The position numbers were made by a program, and so were the translations under genes. Under the pieces are notes generated by a model, which saw nothing but the letters and a program-made list of their open reading frames with translations, did no database searches and had not been told where the DNA came from. Below, in pieces: positions 33,897 through 45,301 of a stretch of DNA of 64,000 nucleotides (position 1 is the first letter of the stretch; each line of letters opens with the position of its first letter). Source of the stretch: Adineta steineri (lineage: Eukaryota; Rotifera; Eurotatoria; Adinetida; Adinetidae); the NCBI GenBank assembly GCA_905250115.1, contig CAJNOI010000295.1:1-64000 (forward strand). Reading direction: 5' to 3'.

Positions 33897-35532
33897 CTAC
33901 GCTACGATGTTTGTGGTTCTTTGTTTCTGTAATATAAGGCCCGTAGCAGTGTTCGTTTGTTGACGCTGTGTTTTATTGAAACACTTCAAGAGGAGACGTT
34001 TGATTTCCTGACGAAATGGTTTAGATACGGCGACATACAAGTAGAAAGTAAGGCAATAATTTAGATAGAATAAGAAAATGAGTGAGATAAAAGACATGAA
34101 ACCTTCGATTTGGATGCGATCTTGGCTCTTATTGGGCACATAATTTGCTAATACGGTGTATAGCTGATTGATTGGAAATAGAATGGTAAGAAAGAAGCCG
34201 ACAAAAACTTCAGCTAACGAGGGAACATCCCCAACTGTCCCCCTCCGATTTCAATGAAACTTTGTCTGAAGATACGATATGATACCCTAATAAAAACCCT
34301 ACAAGGATTTGAGTTGATATTCATTCCTTCAAAGGTTATGGTCATTTTACTAGATTTTCGACCTGGTCCCGGGTATAAATCGGGAAAACCTAACTAACGA
34401 GTTTCGACGTGAAATTTCGCCCATAGATAGATATAATGATCCTAAGAATGTCCTGAAAGTTTCAGCCAAAAAGAATCTTCCGTTATCGAGATATCGAATT
34501 TTCAAGCGGACTCGGGTTTATGATCAATCTGCGGCAAGCGAATATATTTTAAAAATTCGATATCTCGATAACGGAAGATTCTTTTTGGCTGAAACTTTCA
34601 GGACATTCTTAGGATCATTATATCTATCTATGGGCGAAATTTCACGTCGAAACTCGTTAGTTAGGTTTTCCCGATTTATACCCGGGACCAGGTCGAAAAT
34701 CTAGTAAAATGACCATAACCTTTGAAGGAATGAATATCAACTCAAATCCTTGTAGGGTTTTTATTAGGGTATCATATCGTATCTTCAGACAAAGTTCCAT
34801 TGAAATCGGAGGGGGACAGTTGGGGATGTTCCCTCGTAAGACAAGTTTGACCAATTTCACATCTCGCTTGGATAAAACATGCTGTGGCACATTGTTAGTC
34901 CCAGCAATTGGATGAACACGAGAACGAACCGTTTTCAAGTTCTTCAAAATGAGAATGCCGAAAATAAGTGTGAGAATTGGTAGAATCAATCCAAAAACAC
35001 AGATTACATAGATACCAAAAAAGAGACCATACACTCCATAAGTACCACCACATCGATTGTTGTCGGTACTTAGAAAAAAGAGCATGTGCATTGACATGAG
35101 CATCCAAAAAATAGTAGCACCTCCGATCATCTTCAATGCTATTTTCGGTTTGCTAAATTCACGAACAGTGGATTTAGTTGAACTCAATGCAAAACGATCG
35201 ATACATCCAAATAAAACCATAGTTTTGTAGAGAACCGACGTAACTTGTAGGATAAAACCTCGAATACGACAAAGGGCGACCGACTTGATGAATGGATCTG
35301 GTGGTTGATAGATAGCATATGTGTTACTGATGAGTGCCCAATTGATGCCTATGATACTGAAAACGGCGGCAGCAAGCAGATACAATGAACAAGAACTGCG
35401 TCGATTATGCTTTTGAGAGAAGACGGCAATGACAGCCAGATTACCGATGTTACCCAGTACCAATATGATAGGATATGTATAGCGAATAGTAACTTGTTGT
35501 ACAGTAGCGAGAGAAGCAGCAACAGAAGACAT
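33897..35532 (-). pseudogene. rhodopsin-like GPCR split by a foldback element
   Basis: Read from ATG at 35530-35532. TM1 has the GNIGN motif, TM3 has a Cys in ALCRIRGF and ends in DRF (variant DRY: GCIDRFALSS). The second-loop Cys partner is DNNRCGG. TM4 and TM5 follow, then a basic loop (VLSKRDVKLVKLVL). Coding stops matching the family at 34837, where a 619-bp element begins. Beyond it, from 34217 down to 33897, the frame resumes with TM6 (FVGFFLTILFPINQLYT), TM7 (FYLNYCLTFYLYVAVSKPF) and a tail ending in stop at 33897. Removing the element and one TAA copy restores a continuous frame. As it stands the receptor would end inside the element after about 340 codons, lacking TM6-7. It resembles neuropeptide-type receptors expanded in bdelloids; ligand unknown. 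Confidence 0.78.
34218..34836. mobile_element. 619-bp foldback element (Harbinger/Tourist-like MITE?)
   Basis: Two almost perfect inverted arms of about 285-300 bp (starting CGAGGGAACATCCCCAACTG) around a loop of about 50 bp. It is flanked by TAA at 34215-34217 and 34837-34839, consistent with a 3-bp target duplication. No transposase. It sits in the coding exon of a GPCR. The palindrome encodes incidental ORFs on both strands. TAA duplications and the CTTAG target core fit PIF/Harbinger-type MITEs. Confidence 0.88.
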
Positions 35533-36620
35533 AATATAGAACAAATATGTGTTGTCGTCGATCGGAATCAGAAAGATATGAAATGAATGAATTAACGAAT
35601 CACTTAGTAAAGTAAGAAATGTGTTTTTGGGATAGATGATTCCTATAAACCTTGCAACGCTCGTTCTCAAACGTCGATATACTTTACCTTACGAGAACAT
35701 CTTTTTTTTTATTTTTTTTTTTGAAACTTCTGTAACGTTTGATTTCTTCATATGAAACTTCAATTTATTTTCAAACTAATTGTCGATACTCTTATGAAGT
35801 GTCACTCCAGATACTTCAAGTAATATGTACCAAACAGTCACAACATATATAGTAACCGAACCAGAAAAAAAACGTAAATGATGAGGACATTTCCTTGAAC
35901 AACATCAGAGAAGAGAAAGAAAAGATATAAGAATGGATGATACTGTAATATGAAGCTATAGAAGAGCTTCCAAAAAATTATATAAATAAATCAACAGGCG
36001 TTCGTCGGATATTTAAACAAAATGTTTAATTTAAAATTAATAAGCAAATAATTATCGTGCTGACCTCTATGATTTCTTCTTTTATTGTGCAAGAAAATAT
36101 TCGGTTTGTCTTTAGTTTCATTATCTAGAGAATGTAATCATATATATTCAATTTTTTCATGAATTTATTAGTTGTTAGTAAGAATTTTGAGTTTATAATA
36201 AGTATAACAAAAATGAGTAGCGTCGCAATACGAATTCGAGTACAAATGAGACCTTTCAAAACCATACAAGTACTCAATTTACAAAAGCAACATATAAACT
36301 TGAACTCAACTATAATTAATAATTTGAATATAGTTGGCATATGTCTAATAATGAAGTATAAGAGAAACTTTATCTTAATTATAATTTATAATTGGCAAAA
36401 ACGCAGAGGATCATATGAATTTTAATACGTTTACATGTATGTGACGTAGCCTAATTTTTTTACTAAGAAAACTAAACCCTGTGTGTAACTATTTAATGAA
36501 TGACCAAAAGTAATTATTCAAATGCGATAAGTCTTTGATTCATCTAAAAAAATGTCAATAATTTATTTGTTCGAACATATTAAAAATCTTTGAATAGAAG
36601 AAGTATAAGAATATTTTGTT
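35533..36620. other. intergenic, no gene seen
   Basis: Spacer between the GPCR start and the alpha-galactosidase 3' end. The receptor frame is open further 5' to 35670, but the downstream Met fits the family better. Overlapping short frames at 36125-36425 look random. Confidence 0.5.
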
Positions 36621-38568
36621 CTATTTCGTAGGAATAATATTTAGCATCATAGCTCCATGAGAAACTATATCTGGTGATGTATAATTGCCTGTAAATATCC
36701 CAAGATTTTGATGCGTCCATAAATCTCGAACAGTTGCTGAATTATTAACAGGAAAACCAATATCACTCCATTTTACAGTAATACGTTCATTGTTACTATC
36801 ACCTCGATTGAATAAAACGACAGCTTGTGAACCGTCTGAAAGTGGACCAGCCCATATTTCAAGTTCTAATGGAACTGTTAAACATTGATTACTCGATTCA
36901 CTTTTTATTGTTCCATCTGTTGAATTCCATACCCATTTTTGATTTTGTCGACCATTACATAAAAGTGCATACACATTTGGACCATACGAATTATGTACTT
37001 CCATACTAATCAATTAATTTTTGTGTGTATTTTAAAAAATATTATTTTCAACTTACCAATAACCAGTCATTTGTGAAACAATAGTCCGATTTGATGGATT
37101 AACTATCCATTGTTGATTTTTACCTTGACATTGTGCTTGTGGATCACCAACTTGACAATCATTCAGTACAGCATATGTTTCTCTTCTTGTACTACATTGA
37201 GCAATTGATAAACATCGTCCATTAAATACTGATCGAAAGCTTCCATCTTGAGAATTATATACCCATTGACGACGTTTCGGATCAATAGTTGATAATGAAC
37301 AGTTAGCAACAATAACTTCACTTGAAGCATTTAATGATTGTGATGATGCAAAAGCTACTTTCTTCCCTTGAATACCTAATGGATCTTGATTAACAGCAAT
37401 AACTTCTGAATTAGACAAAATTGATAGACTTGTTGCACTTAGATTTCGAATATCACATCCAATAATTAAAGGTGCTTTAGTTATAGACCAAAGAGAAAAA
37501 TGTGTCCTATATTCAATATCAGTCATGCCACCATTACCAATTTGAAGCACTAAATATAAATTAAGAGAAATCGATCAGCAACATTAAAAAGAACTATTTA
37601 CTATCAGGATCACTCCAACCACCTGGTCCTGCTTGTTGAGTAAAATCATTATTCTAGAAAAAAAATGAAAATATATTACAATATAAAATCTATACCATAA
37701 TCTGACTTGATCAATATTCGCCATGATTGCAGGCCAATTATTTTGACTATCGTCTGCTGTTCGCCAACTATTTCCAACATCAGGTAACCAAAGATCATAT
37801 TTTGTAACACCACCTTTTGTTACAATAGACATAAGACACTTTACTAAAGAATATTAATATAGTTTGTATTCATACCACATAAAGAATAGAAAATTGGTCT
37901 TCCAGTAGCATTTAATGCATCACGCATAATTGCATATTCTACTGCTGGAGGAGTTCCATTTGTAAAACAACTATCAAGCTTTAAATAGTCTACACCCCAA
38001 AGAGCATACGTATTAGCATCTATTGTTTCATAGCCCAATGAACCAGGTCTACCATCACAAGTCATATTTCCTCTATCTAATATTTAGATAAATAGATAAA
38101 CAAGAAAATTTTAGTTTATATACCTGAATAGATGCCAAACTTGAGTTTTCTTGAATGAACATAATCAACAAGAGCTGGAATACCAGTTGGAAAAGTTTCT
38201 GGATCAGAATGAATAATTCCTTCGGCATCTCGGCTTCCTTGCCAACAACCGTCCAAATTCACTATTAAAGATATTAAGAAAATAATTTGAATACAAAAAC
38301 AAAACAAACCATATTGATATCCAGCTGCAGCAAGACCTGTAGCTATGAGAGCATCTGCTGTTTGTCGAACTACAGTTTCATTGACACCACAGCGAAAACC
38401 ATACCAACTATTCCATCCTTCAATAATAAATAAAATATCGACATTATTTATAATCGTCTATTTCAATTAAAATATCATACCCACTTGCGGTGTTCTACCA
38501 AGTCCATTGTTCAATTCATCAGAAAATCCGATGAAAAATAACAAGTAAAAAAATATCGAAACTATCAT
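36621..38568 (-). CDS. GH27 alpha-galactosidase with inserted ricin-type lectin domain
   Basis: Eight exons on the minus strand: 38481-38568, 38310-38417, 38124-38261, 37876-38076, 37707-37843, 37602-37653, 37057-37549 and 36621-37005. All are in frame, giving 533 residues. A signal peptide precedes [15 protein letters not shown], the usual GH27 start. The barrel shows NLDGCW, KFGIYSDRG, nucleophile Asp146 in YLKLDSC, acid/base Asp near 210 in NSWRTADD, and [12 protein letters not shown]. After [12 protein letters not shown] the family would run straight into the C-terminal sheet. Here about 135 residues with QxW motifs (RRQWVYN, NQQWIVN, NQKWVWN) and CLS/CLT signatures intervene, before [20 protein letters not shown] resumes the family. 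The enzyme should release terminal alpha-galactose from glycans in lysosome, gut or outside the cell. Exon 5 may use an acceptor 30 nt further in, which matches the usual spacing better. Confidence 0.88.
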
Positions 38569-38715
38569 TGTCTCACGAAATTACAATGTATAAAGAAAAT
38601 AATTTCACAAAAAGATGTTATCTTTTTTTTTTGTTCTTTTTGTTTTGATAAAACAGAATACAGCCCAGATCATTATCTTTCGTTAGACATGTGTTGTCAT
38701 ATAAATGCATCAATT

Positions 38716-39761
38716 TCAATGGTAGATTTTTTCTCTACTCTCATTTTTAAATCGAGAACGTACAAGTCGATAGATCATTTCAACAATTTCCATTAACGAA
38801 AGAAAATTAATCCGAATCCAGAGTCCTGTATTTCCGCCAATGTTCGAAATAACATCAACTACAGTAATCGTTGCTTGTTGTGAATAAATTTCTGTTCGTG
38901 TTGTTTCATAGGCAACTTCTAAAGAAATAAAACTAGATTGAATATCATTCATTAAGAATTCAGGTGGTGCTAAGAGTGATGTTGATTTAATTATGAAATC
39001 AGAAAATATACATTCTTGTGTACAATCAGGACAATAAGTAGTCCAAATACTGTTTGTATTCATAATTTCTGTTGCTGCTTCAACATAACATGGATTTTTA
39101 AAGTCACAAAGTAGGATATGAATTGATGTGCATAAAGACGTAAGTCAAGTAAACCATTGACTCCATTATCAGAATTATATTTTAAACCAGCAATACCAAT
39201 ATTTCTCAATAGAGCATTGAATGTATAACAAAGACCGTAGACTGGTGATAAAAACCAAGTGAAATTAGCTGTTGTACATGTTATTCTATTGTAAACACAA
39301 GACATTATCATTGAATCAAGTGAATAAAAAAAATCATTTAAAGATTCATTTCGATTTATTTTATAAAGTAAAAAATCATGAATATATGAAGATAATTCCA
39401 TTGTAAAAGAATTTGTATTTGTTAAATTAAGCATATTTGTATAATTTAAAAAAGGAATAATAAATCGATCATATCGTATTGGAGAATAATTACAAATAGT
39501 AACTGTTGGAAAAGCTTGAGGCTATTCAGTAACAAACGATACAGATGTTAGCGTTGGATATTGAAAATATGATGATATAATCTAAAATAAACGATTCTGA
39601 ATACCATGACTACGAACAATACTTGGTATACCATGTGCTGATGTATTTAAACTGAATTCTTTAAGAATTGATACACTTCGTTGATGTTTTGATTTGGATT
39701 TCAATGCGTCACGATTTATTGGAAAAATAGTTGCTAGATGATCGATCGTTTCCTTGGTCAT
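38716..39761 (-). pseudogene. DEG/ENaC (FMRFamide-gated-like) sodium channel, broken
   Basis: From ATG at 39759-39761 the minus strand reads EFSLNTSAHGIPSIVRS and QNRLF, a stop, then SSYFQYPTLTSVSFVTE, another stop, and FPTVTICNYSPIRYDRFI with PFLNYTN. These are the flanks of the first membrane helix in this family, but the helix itself is missing, a deletion of roughly 20 residues. A shift near 39110 moves the frame into DFKNPCYVEAATEI. The end has the selectivity-filter region and second helix (ISNIGGNTGLWIRINFLSLMEIVE) and a stop at 38716. Intact members are trimeric sodium channels of the plasma membrane. With two stops, a frame shift and no TM1 it cannot make a channel. Confidence 0.8.
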
Positions 39762-40166
39762 ATTTCAACTGTTATATACAATGTAGATAATTAAATTCTA
39801 GATGAGTAGTGTATGTTTTTTTATTTATTTCTAATCATCAAGCTGAAAATTGTCATGGGAATGAACGCTTTCATTCTTGATTAAGTAATAAATATAATGG
39901 AAAAAGAAAGAAAAGAAAAAGAACGGCTACAACAGACGATTGAAATAATTTCTCTTTTAACTGACTCATGTTATTATTGATGATATTAATACAAACTTTG
40001 AAGAAGACCTTTGTCATTTACTTAAAATTTTAGTAAACGGTTAGGAGATAAAGTATGTAAATGATTTAATCTTCCATTAAGAATGGATGTAAATCAAAAA
40101 GGGAGAAGACCGATATTTTATTGAAATTTAGAAAAATGATGTAATTATTGTATGCAAAATAGATTA
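39762..40166. other. intergenic, no gene seen
   Basis: AT-rich spacer between two minus-strand loci; nothing recognised. Confidence 0.6.
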
Positions 40167-40613
40167 TTAACTCATCACAGTCAAACATCGTTTCCATGGC
40201 TGTTTGATCTCTAGAATTCCACCGCTTATATTTCTCCAAATCCAATGTTGATTGTTTGTATTAGTACATGGTCTTAACTCGACAGAGTATGTTAGAAACG
40301 TCTTTGGATATACACCGAGACACTTTTCGTTGAGAGCAGTGATTTTTCCATCTTGAGGATTCAAGCTCCATACTTGATAGAAATTTAGACCAGTCTCACA
40401 TTCAGTGAGTGAAATAAAGGATGATTGATTCGGATGAGTCGTAAGACATAGTTGTTTATGCACAGGGCGAATCGTATGATCGTCTCGGATGTATTGCCAA
40501 TATTGAGTATCTGGTAAATTATGTAATTGGCAGAATCGAACGTTGACGTTCAAAGTTTCTCCAAGGCTATTCGAGAACAGGCATAGTAAAAAAAGTATAA
40601 ATAATCTCCACAT
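40167..40613 (-). CDS. secreted ricin-type (beta-trefoil) lectin
   Basis: 148 residues, one exon. A signal peptide (MWRLFILFLLCLFSNSLGE) is followed by a single beta-trefoil-like domain with repeat marks KQLCLTTH, YQVWSL, EKCLGVYP, NQHWIW and KRCLTV, and paired cysteines. Ricin-type folds bind galactose or GalNAc glycans; this protein has no catalytic domain. It lies near the alpha-galactosidase, which carries a similar domain, so they may share an origin or a galactoside target; that is inference. Confidence 0.75.
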   Translation of the reverse strand: MWRLFILFLLCLFSNSLGETLNVNVRFCQLHNLPDTQYWQYIRDDHTIRPVHKQLCLTTHPNQSSFISLTECETGLNFYQVWSLNPQDGKITALNEKCLGVYPKTFLTYSVELRPCTNTNNQHWIWRNISGGILEIKQPWKRCLTVMS

Positions 40614-41331
40614 GTTGTTGCACTACACTGAAAGAAATATTCTGTTGAAAATGGTTTGTTTTTATATGAGATAGAATGAGTCATATTTCTTATCTGTAAA
40701 GCATGTTCTTGTTATTTATTTATTCTCGAACCATCCAAGATAATGCCTATTATTTGAATCGATAGTTTAGTCCAACAGTCTTATTGAAAATCTTTTCATT
40801 TTCATGTAATTTTTTTTACGTTTCTCTATACAATTAATGATAATCAATCAAGCGTTACTATATAACGTCATTGCATTTTTTCACATGTTTTCGATATATG
40901 ATTACATGACGGTATATTATCGCATACGTTGATGTTACTTCCTTTACAAAAATGCTTCATCGGTTTTGTTTTTTTTGGTTTTTTCCCTTATAGTTACACA
41001 CATTACAGTCTTGTATATATTGCACATCGAATATTGATCAGTTGTATATTTAAGAATCAAATGATAATTTGATATGTGAAACAAAATTTGTTCTTCTACG
41101 AATCATGATTATTTTGCTAAGAAAAGTAGGTGAACTAATACATTTAATTGAGCTTTTGTTTATCAGTATTTGATTATGAACTATGTAATGATAAGAGACG
41201 ACACATTCCAAGCGATTAAATGCTCAAAAACTATATATAAAAACTAAAATATTCAATTAGTTTAAAATTAGTATTTTTTTTTGTAGATATTTATATTTTT
41301 TTAACTTGGTATATTATTTCACACATACAAG
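40614..41331. other. intergenic, no gene seen
   Basis: Probable divergent promoter region between the lectin (-) and the repeat protein (+). AT-rich; no motif can be assigned with confidence. Confidence 0.5.
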
Positions 41332-42089
41332 ATGTCACAACGTCATTATTCAAGCAGTTCAGCACCAACAATGCCGGCGTATACTGGAAGTCAACCAACT
41401 ATAACTGGTACTATAAATCGTAAGTTGATTTTACATTAATTCTAACATAGTCTTTAATAGATACTTAATTCCAGTTTTGAGCAAAAATATGTAACTGTAA
41501 TATATTGAAAATTAACATCATAACTTTAGGATAATTATACAATCAAATTCATGAGGAATGTTTCAACTTGACTTTCACCGAATCGATCTGTTTTAATAAG
41601 ATACGATTAATACTGTCTACAAACACCAGAAACAGAATATACTTGTTTCGACAGCAGAGATACGTGAGCCATTTGTAATTAGTTTTATTTATATCTTCTA
41701 GCTCAAAGTGCCACTACTCATTTGACTGGTAATACAAACTCAACATCTAGCCAATTGAGTCAACCATATTATGACAATGCTCGTTATGTAACCCATGGTT
41801 CTACATATAATAACAACACTGGTTCTGCAACTACTGGTTACGGAGCTACTGGTTCTGCAACTACTGGTTATGGAGCTACTGGCTCTGCAACTACTGGTTA
41901 NNNNNNNNNNCAACTACTGGTTATGGAGCTACTGGCTCTGCAACTACTGGTTATGGAACCACTGGTTATGGAGCTACTGGTTACGGAACCACTGGTTACG
42001 GAACTACTGGTTATGGAACTACTGGTTATGGAACTACTGGTCATGGAACTACTGGTTCTACATATAATTACCATCATAGACGTCACTGA
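41332..42089 (+). CDS. Gly/Thr/Tyr-rich tandem repeat protein
   Basis: Exon 41332-41419 (MSQRHYSSSSAPTMPAYTGS...) joins by a phase-1 intron to exon 41702-42089. Exon 2 encodes repeats of five- and ten-residue units (ATGSATTGYG, TTGYG) ending HGTTGSTYNYHHRRH. No signal peptide, no hydrophobic core and no cysteine, so probably disordered or self-assembling. A 10-N gap at 41901-41910 falls inside the repeat, so length and frame across it are uncertain. AATAAA follows near 42108. I do not recognise a family and give no function. Confidence 0.6.
41901..41910. other. assembly gap (10 N)
   Basis: Ten N inside a 15/30-bp coding minisatellite; likely a collapsed repeat. Confidence 0.98.
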
Positions 42090-42202
42090 AGTTAATGTCG
42101 TCAAGGAATAATAAACACGAATTTAGAATATATCCTTTTATCTTTTCATTTATTGATCATAATAATAAAAATAGTGGCTAATACTAATAGCGTCAAGTAA
42201 TA

Positions 42203-42275
42203 TTTGAGAGGATGAATGTGGATGTAGGCAGATGTTTGTTGTTCTTATCGCACTCACACTCATACCCATACCCTC
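42203..42275. repeat. TTGAGAGGATGAATGTGG hairpin
   Basis: Left arm TTGAGAGGATGAATGTGGAT, right arm CACTCACACTCATACCCATA with CCCTC. Member of the hairpin group, downstream of the repeat protein. Confidence 0.6.
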
Positions 42276-42575
42276 GCTGTTTTCAAAGAGGATTATACAA
42301 TAATTTTCTTGTGCGAAAAAACTCGTAAATTTTACGGAAGAACTACTATTTTGCTAAACGATGGACACAAGGATAAATGTAATTGCTGACAAAACTTTAA
42401 TAAGATTAATTTACCTAAAATAACAGTTTTCGGAAACATGAAATGAAGTATGGATTTATCCAAAATTGATTGGATCAATTAAATATTAGTGCCATCTATA
42501 GTAAACGAATTATTTGTAATTAGAAACGAACAAAATTTTGAATATTTTTCTCCTTTGTATACATTTAAAACAAAA

Positions 42576-44207
42576 ATGAAATTTGATCAATTACCAAATG
42601 AAATATTAATTGAATGTTTTGAATATCTTAATACATTTGATATATTTTATTCATTTTATCGATTAAATTATCGATTTAATAAACTTATTCGAAATATTTT
42701 ATTAAACTTAAATTTGCCAGAAAAAAATCAAAGTTTATTTCGAGAATTATTCTATAAATTAACAATTAATTCACAACTTCGAAATCAAATTATTTCATTA
42801 AAAATATCAAAAACATGGAAACAATTGAGTTCATTTTTTTCATCTTTTTCATTAACCGATTTCTCTCAATTACAACTGCTAACATTAATTGATCTTGATG
42901 ATAGAAATAGTGAAGAAAACAAATCGATATTATTATCATTATCAAATTTTTATAATGGTTATCCAAATGATCTAAATTATGAAACTTGTGAAATATTATC
43001 GAATTTATTTTTACCGAAAATTCAAATGAAATTCTTTACTAATCGGAAAATAATATTTATTACATCATTAACAATTAAAATTTGTTTTTTCGATCATATA
43101 TGCCAATTATTTAAATATGCACCCATGCTTAACTATTTACATGTTAATGGTTTCCATTCTCCTTTGGATGGAATAAATGAAATAAATCATATATCAACAT
43201 GTGCTTTTTATTTAAAACAATTTATTGTTGATTATTCAGAAGAAGTTGATTTTGAAATATTTGAATTCTTATTAAAACAAACACCAAACTTAGAAATATT
43301 AACAACAAAACATAGTGATGGAATAGATATGACCGATGACAAAGGTTGGCAAAATTTAATTCAATCATCATTACATCATTTAAAGATATTCAAATTTGAA
43401 TTTATTGTTTCGACTAAACAGAATATTAGTTTAGATAAATTTCAAAATGATTTTTGGTCTAAAGATCACCATTGGGATATTATTTGTGTAGTTAACCCAA
43501 TCAATACAAGGTTTTTTACTATACCATATCAAAATAATAAATTTGAATTAAATTTAAAAACAAAAATATTTGGTATTACATTAATCAATAAATCAAAAGT
43601 ATTTCGATATGTTACAGAGTTATATATTGATTTTTTAAATGAAAATTTTCATGATTATTATTTTGAAAATGTTGAATCATTAAAAATATATCAAACATCA
43701 GATTATATAGAAAAATTTTACATCAATCAAAAACAAAAGGAGAATTTTTTTGAATCACTTCCAGTTATCATAAATTTATCTAATCTTAAACATTTAGATA
43801 TTACACGTATCGAAAATATAATATCATCAACTGATTTATTAAATATATTGAAAAAAGCACGAAAATTATCATCATTAGAAATTAACACATCTGTTTTAAT
43901 GTCACTACTTATTAATGATGAATTATGTCAATATTTAAATGAAATGATTAAAATATTAATTATTGATCAACATTATGATGATCAATTTAATGAATTTAAT
44001 GACTTGAATAAGTTTTGTCAGGTATTTTCGAATATCGAACAACTTCAATGTGCTATTGGTCACACTTCTACTTTTCTCTACATTATAAATCATATGACAA
44101 AATTAAACGATCTCAGAATTAGATTATTCGATGATTTTAATCAAAATTCATTGATGTCGTTGAAAACGATGGCATTAAACTTAAATATAAACTGTACTTT
44201 TGTATAA
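42576..44207 (+). CDS. F-box/LRR-like protein
   Basis: 543 residues, intronless. The open frame extends 29 codons 5' but without ATG; Met at 42576 starts MKFDQLPNEILIECFEYL, a good F-box-like opening followed by SFYRLNYRFNKLIRN. Later come irregular Leu-rich blocks (LSNLKHLDITRIENI, LNYLHVNG, TPNLEILTT) that suggest a leucine-rich solenoid. It would act as a Skp1-binding substrate adaptor if the F-box is functional. Very AT-biased codons (AAA, ATT, TTA). Same family as 13458-15176, but they differ in intron content and sequence. Confidence 0.72.
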   Translation: MKFDQLPNEILIECFEYLNTFDIFYSFYRLNYRFNKLIRNILLNLNLPEKNQSLFRELFYKLTINSQLRNQIISLKISKTWKQLSSFFSSFSLTDFSQLQLLTLIDLDDRNSEENKSILLSLSNFYNGYPNDLNYETCEILSNLFLPKIQMKFFTNRKIIFITSLTIKICFFDHICQLFKYAPMLNYLHVNGFHSPLDGINEINHISTCAFYLKQFIVDYSEEVDFEIFEFLLKQTPNLEILTTKHSDGIDMTDDKGWQNLIQSSLHHLKIFKFEFIVSTKQNISLDKFQNDFWSKDHHWDIICVVNPINTRFFTIPYQNNKFELNLKTKIFGITLINKSKVFRYVTELYIDFLNENFHDYYFENVESLKIYQTSDYIEKFYINQKQKENFFESLPVIINLSNLKHLDITRIENIISSTDLLNILKKARKLSSLEINTSVLMSLLINDELCQYLNEMIKILIIDQHYDDQFNEFNDLNKFCQVFSNIEQLQCAIGHTSTFLYIINHMTKLNDLRIRLFDDFNQNSLMSLKTMALNLNINCTFV

Positions 44208-45301
44208 TATTATTCAAGTGAACATAATTATAGTTATTTGTTTTTTCTGTTGATGAATTCTTGTTTCCTATGAAAAGATCCTTTAAATATTTGAATAAAA
44301 TAGATTAAATACATTGATTATTGCTTACCTTGAATGTAGAAATAAAATAAGTCATTCCTATCATTTTAACTCTAAAATTAATATGTAATAAATGAGATTC
44401 TCTTATTTATTTTCAAAGCATAAAATAGAAGAAACGTTAAATTAATAGGCAAAACTTTTTTTCTTCAATTTTCGAACGAAGTACTTGTTTCTATCGTATA
44501 AGTAAGAAAACATAAACATTCGTTTAAAAAATTTGAATGATGTCTGTTTCTCTATCTAGTATAATAATGTCTTGATAAGTATCTTTATAAAAATCTTCTA
44601 CATCAATCCCTGCCACTGAAACATCGAAGTAAATTAAGAAAATGTTTTTATCGCCATATCCATCTTGAGGGTGTGGGTGTAATGGTAAACTTATCTTTTA
44701 TTTAGTCATACTCACATCTACATCCACCTTCTCACACAAGCCCAAAATCATATCCACACCCAGAGCCAAACACACACTCATGCATCTCCACGCAACCACG
44801 CTTTCTCACTCATACCCATATTCTTCTGTAATACATTAGCGATATTCGGTACGCCTTCACCATCAATATTAGTAAATAGAAGTTTTAATGTTGTGAGCGT
44901 CTACAATCAGTAATAATCGTAGAAATGAGATGGATGAATTGAAAGCGTCTCTCACTGAAAGTGTCGGTATGGTTGTTTATTTCTTCTTCAAACCACACGT
45001 ACACCCACTCCTATTCTTTATCTTTCTAAATTTCGTGTATGAATCAAAATTATTGTTTATGATAAAATTGCCTTGTGTCATAAAAGATTAGAAAAGAAGA
45101 AGAAAAATAAATAAATATATCAAGGATTCTATGAGTATAGAAGAGAACAGATAAATGTTAATAATAAGTTGACTCCTACACATGAATATAGATAAGTAAA
45201 AAAGGTGAATAATGTTTTGAAAATATATTTAAAAACGTAATTGATAATATTAGAAAAGGAAGAAAATATCATACTCATTCGATTTAAATTAACCCAGGAT
45301 A
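44208..45301. other. intergenic with C-rich hairpin cluster
   Basis: Hairpin at 44664-44730. A further C-rich stretch at about 44740-44830 (CATATCCACACCC, CACACACTCATGC) looks like a degraded right arm. No gene recognised. Confidence 0.55.
44664..44730. repeat. CTTGAGGGTGTGGGTGT hairpin
   Basis: Left arm CTTGAGGGTGTGGGTGTAAT, right arm ACTCACATCTACATCCACC. Member of the hairpin group. Confidence 0.7.

Noticed and set aside
34709..34915. Plus-strand frame in the GPCR region
   Set aside because: Read-through of the palindromic element; no protein features.
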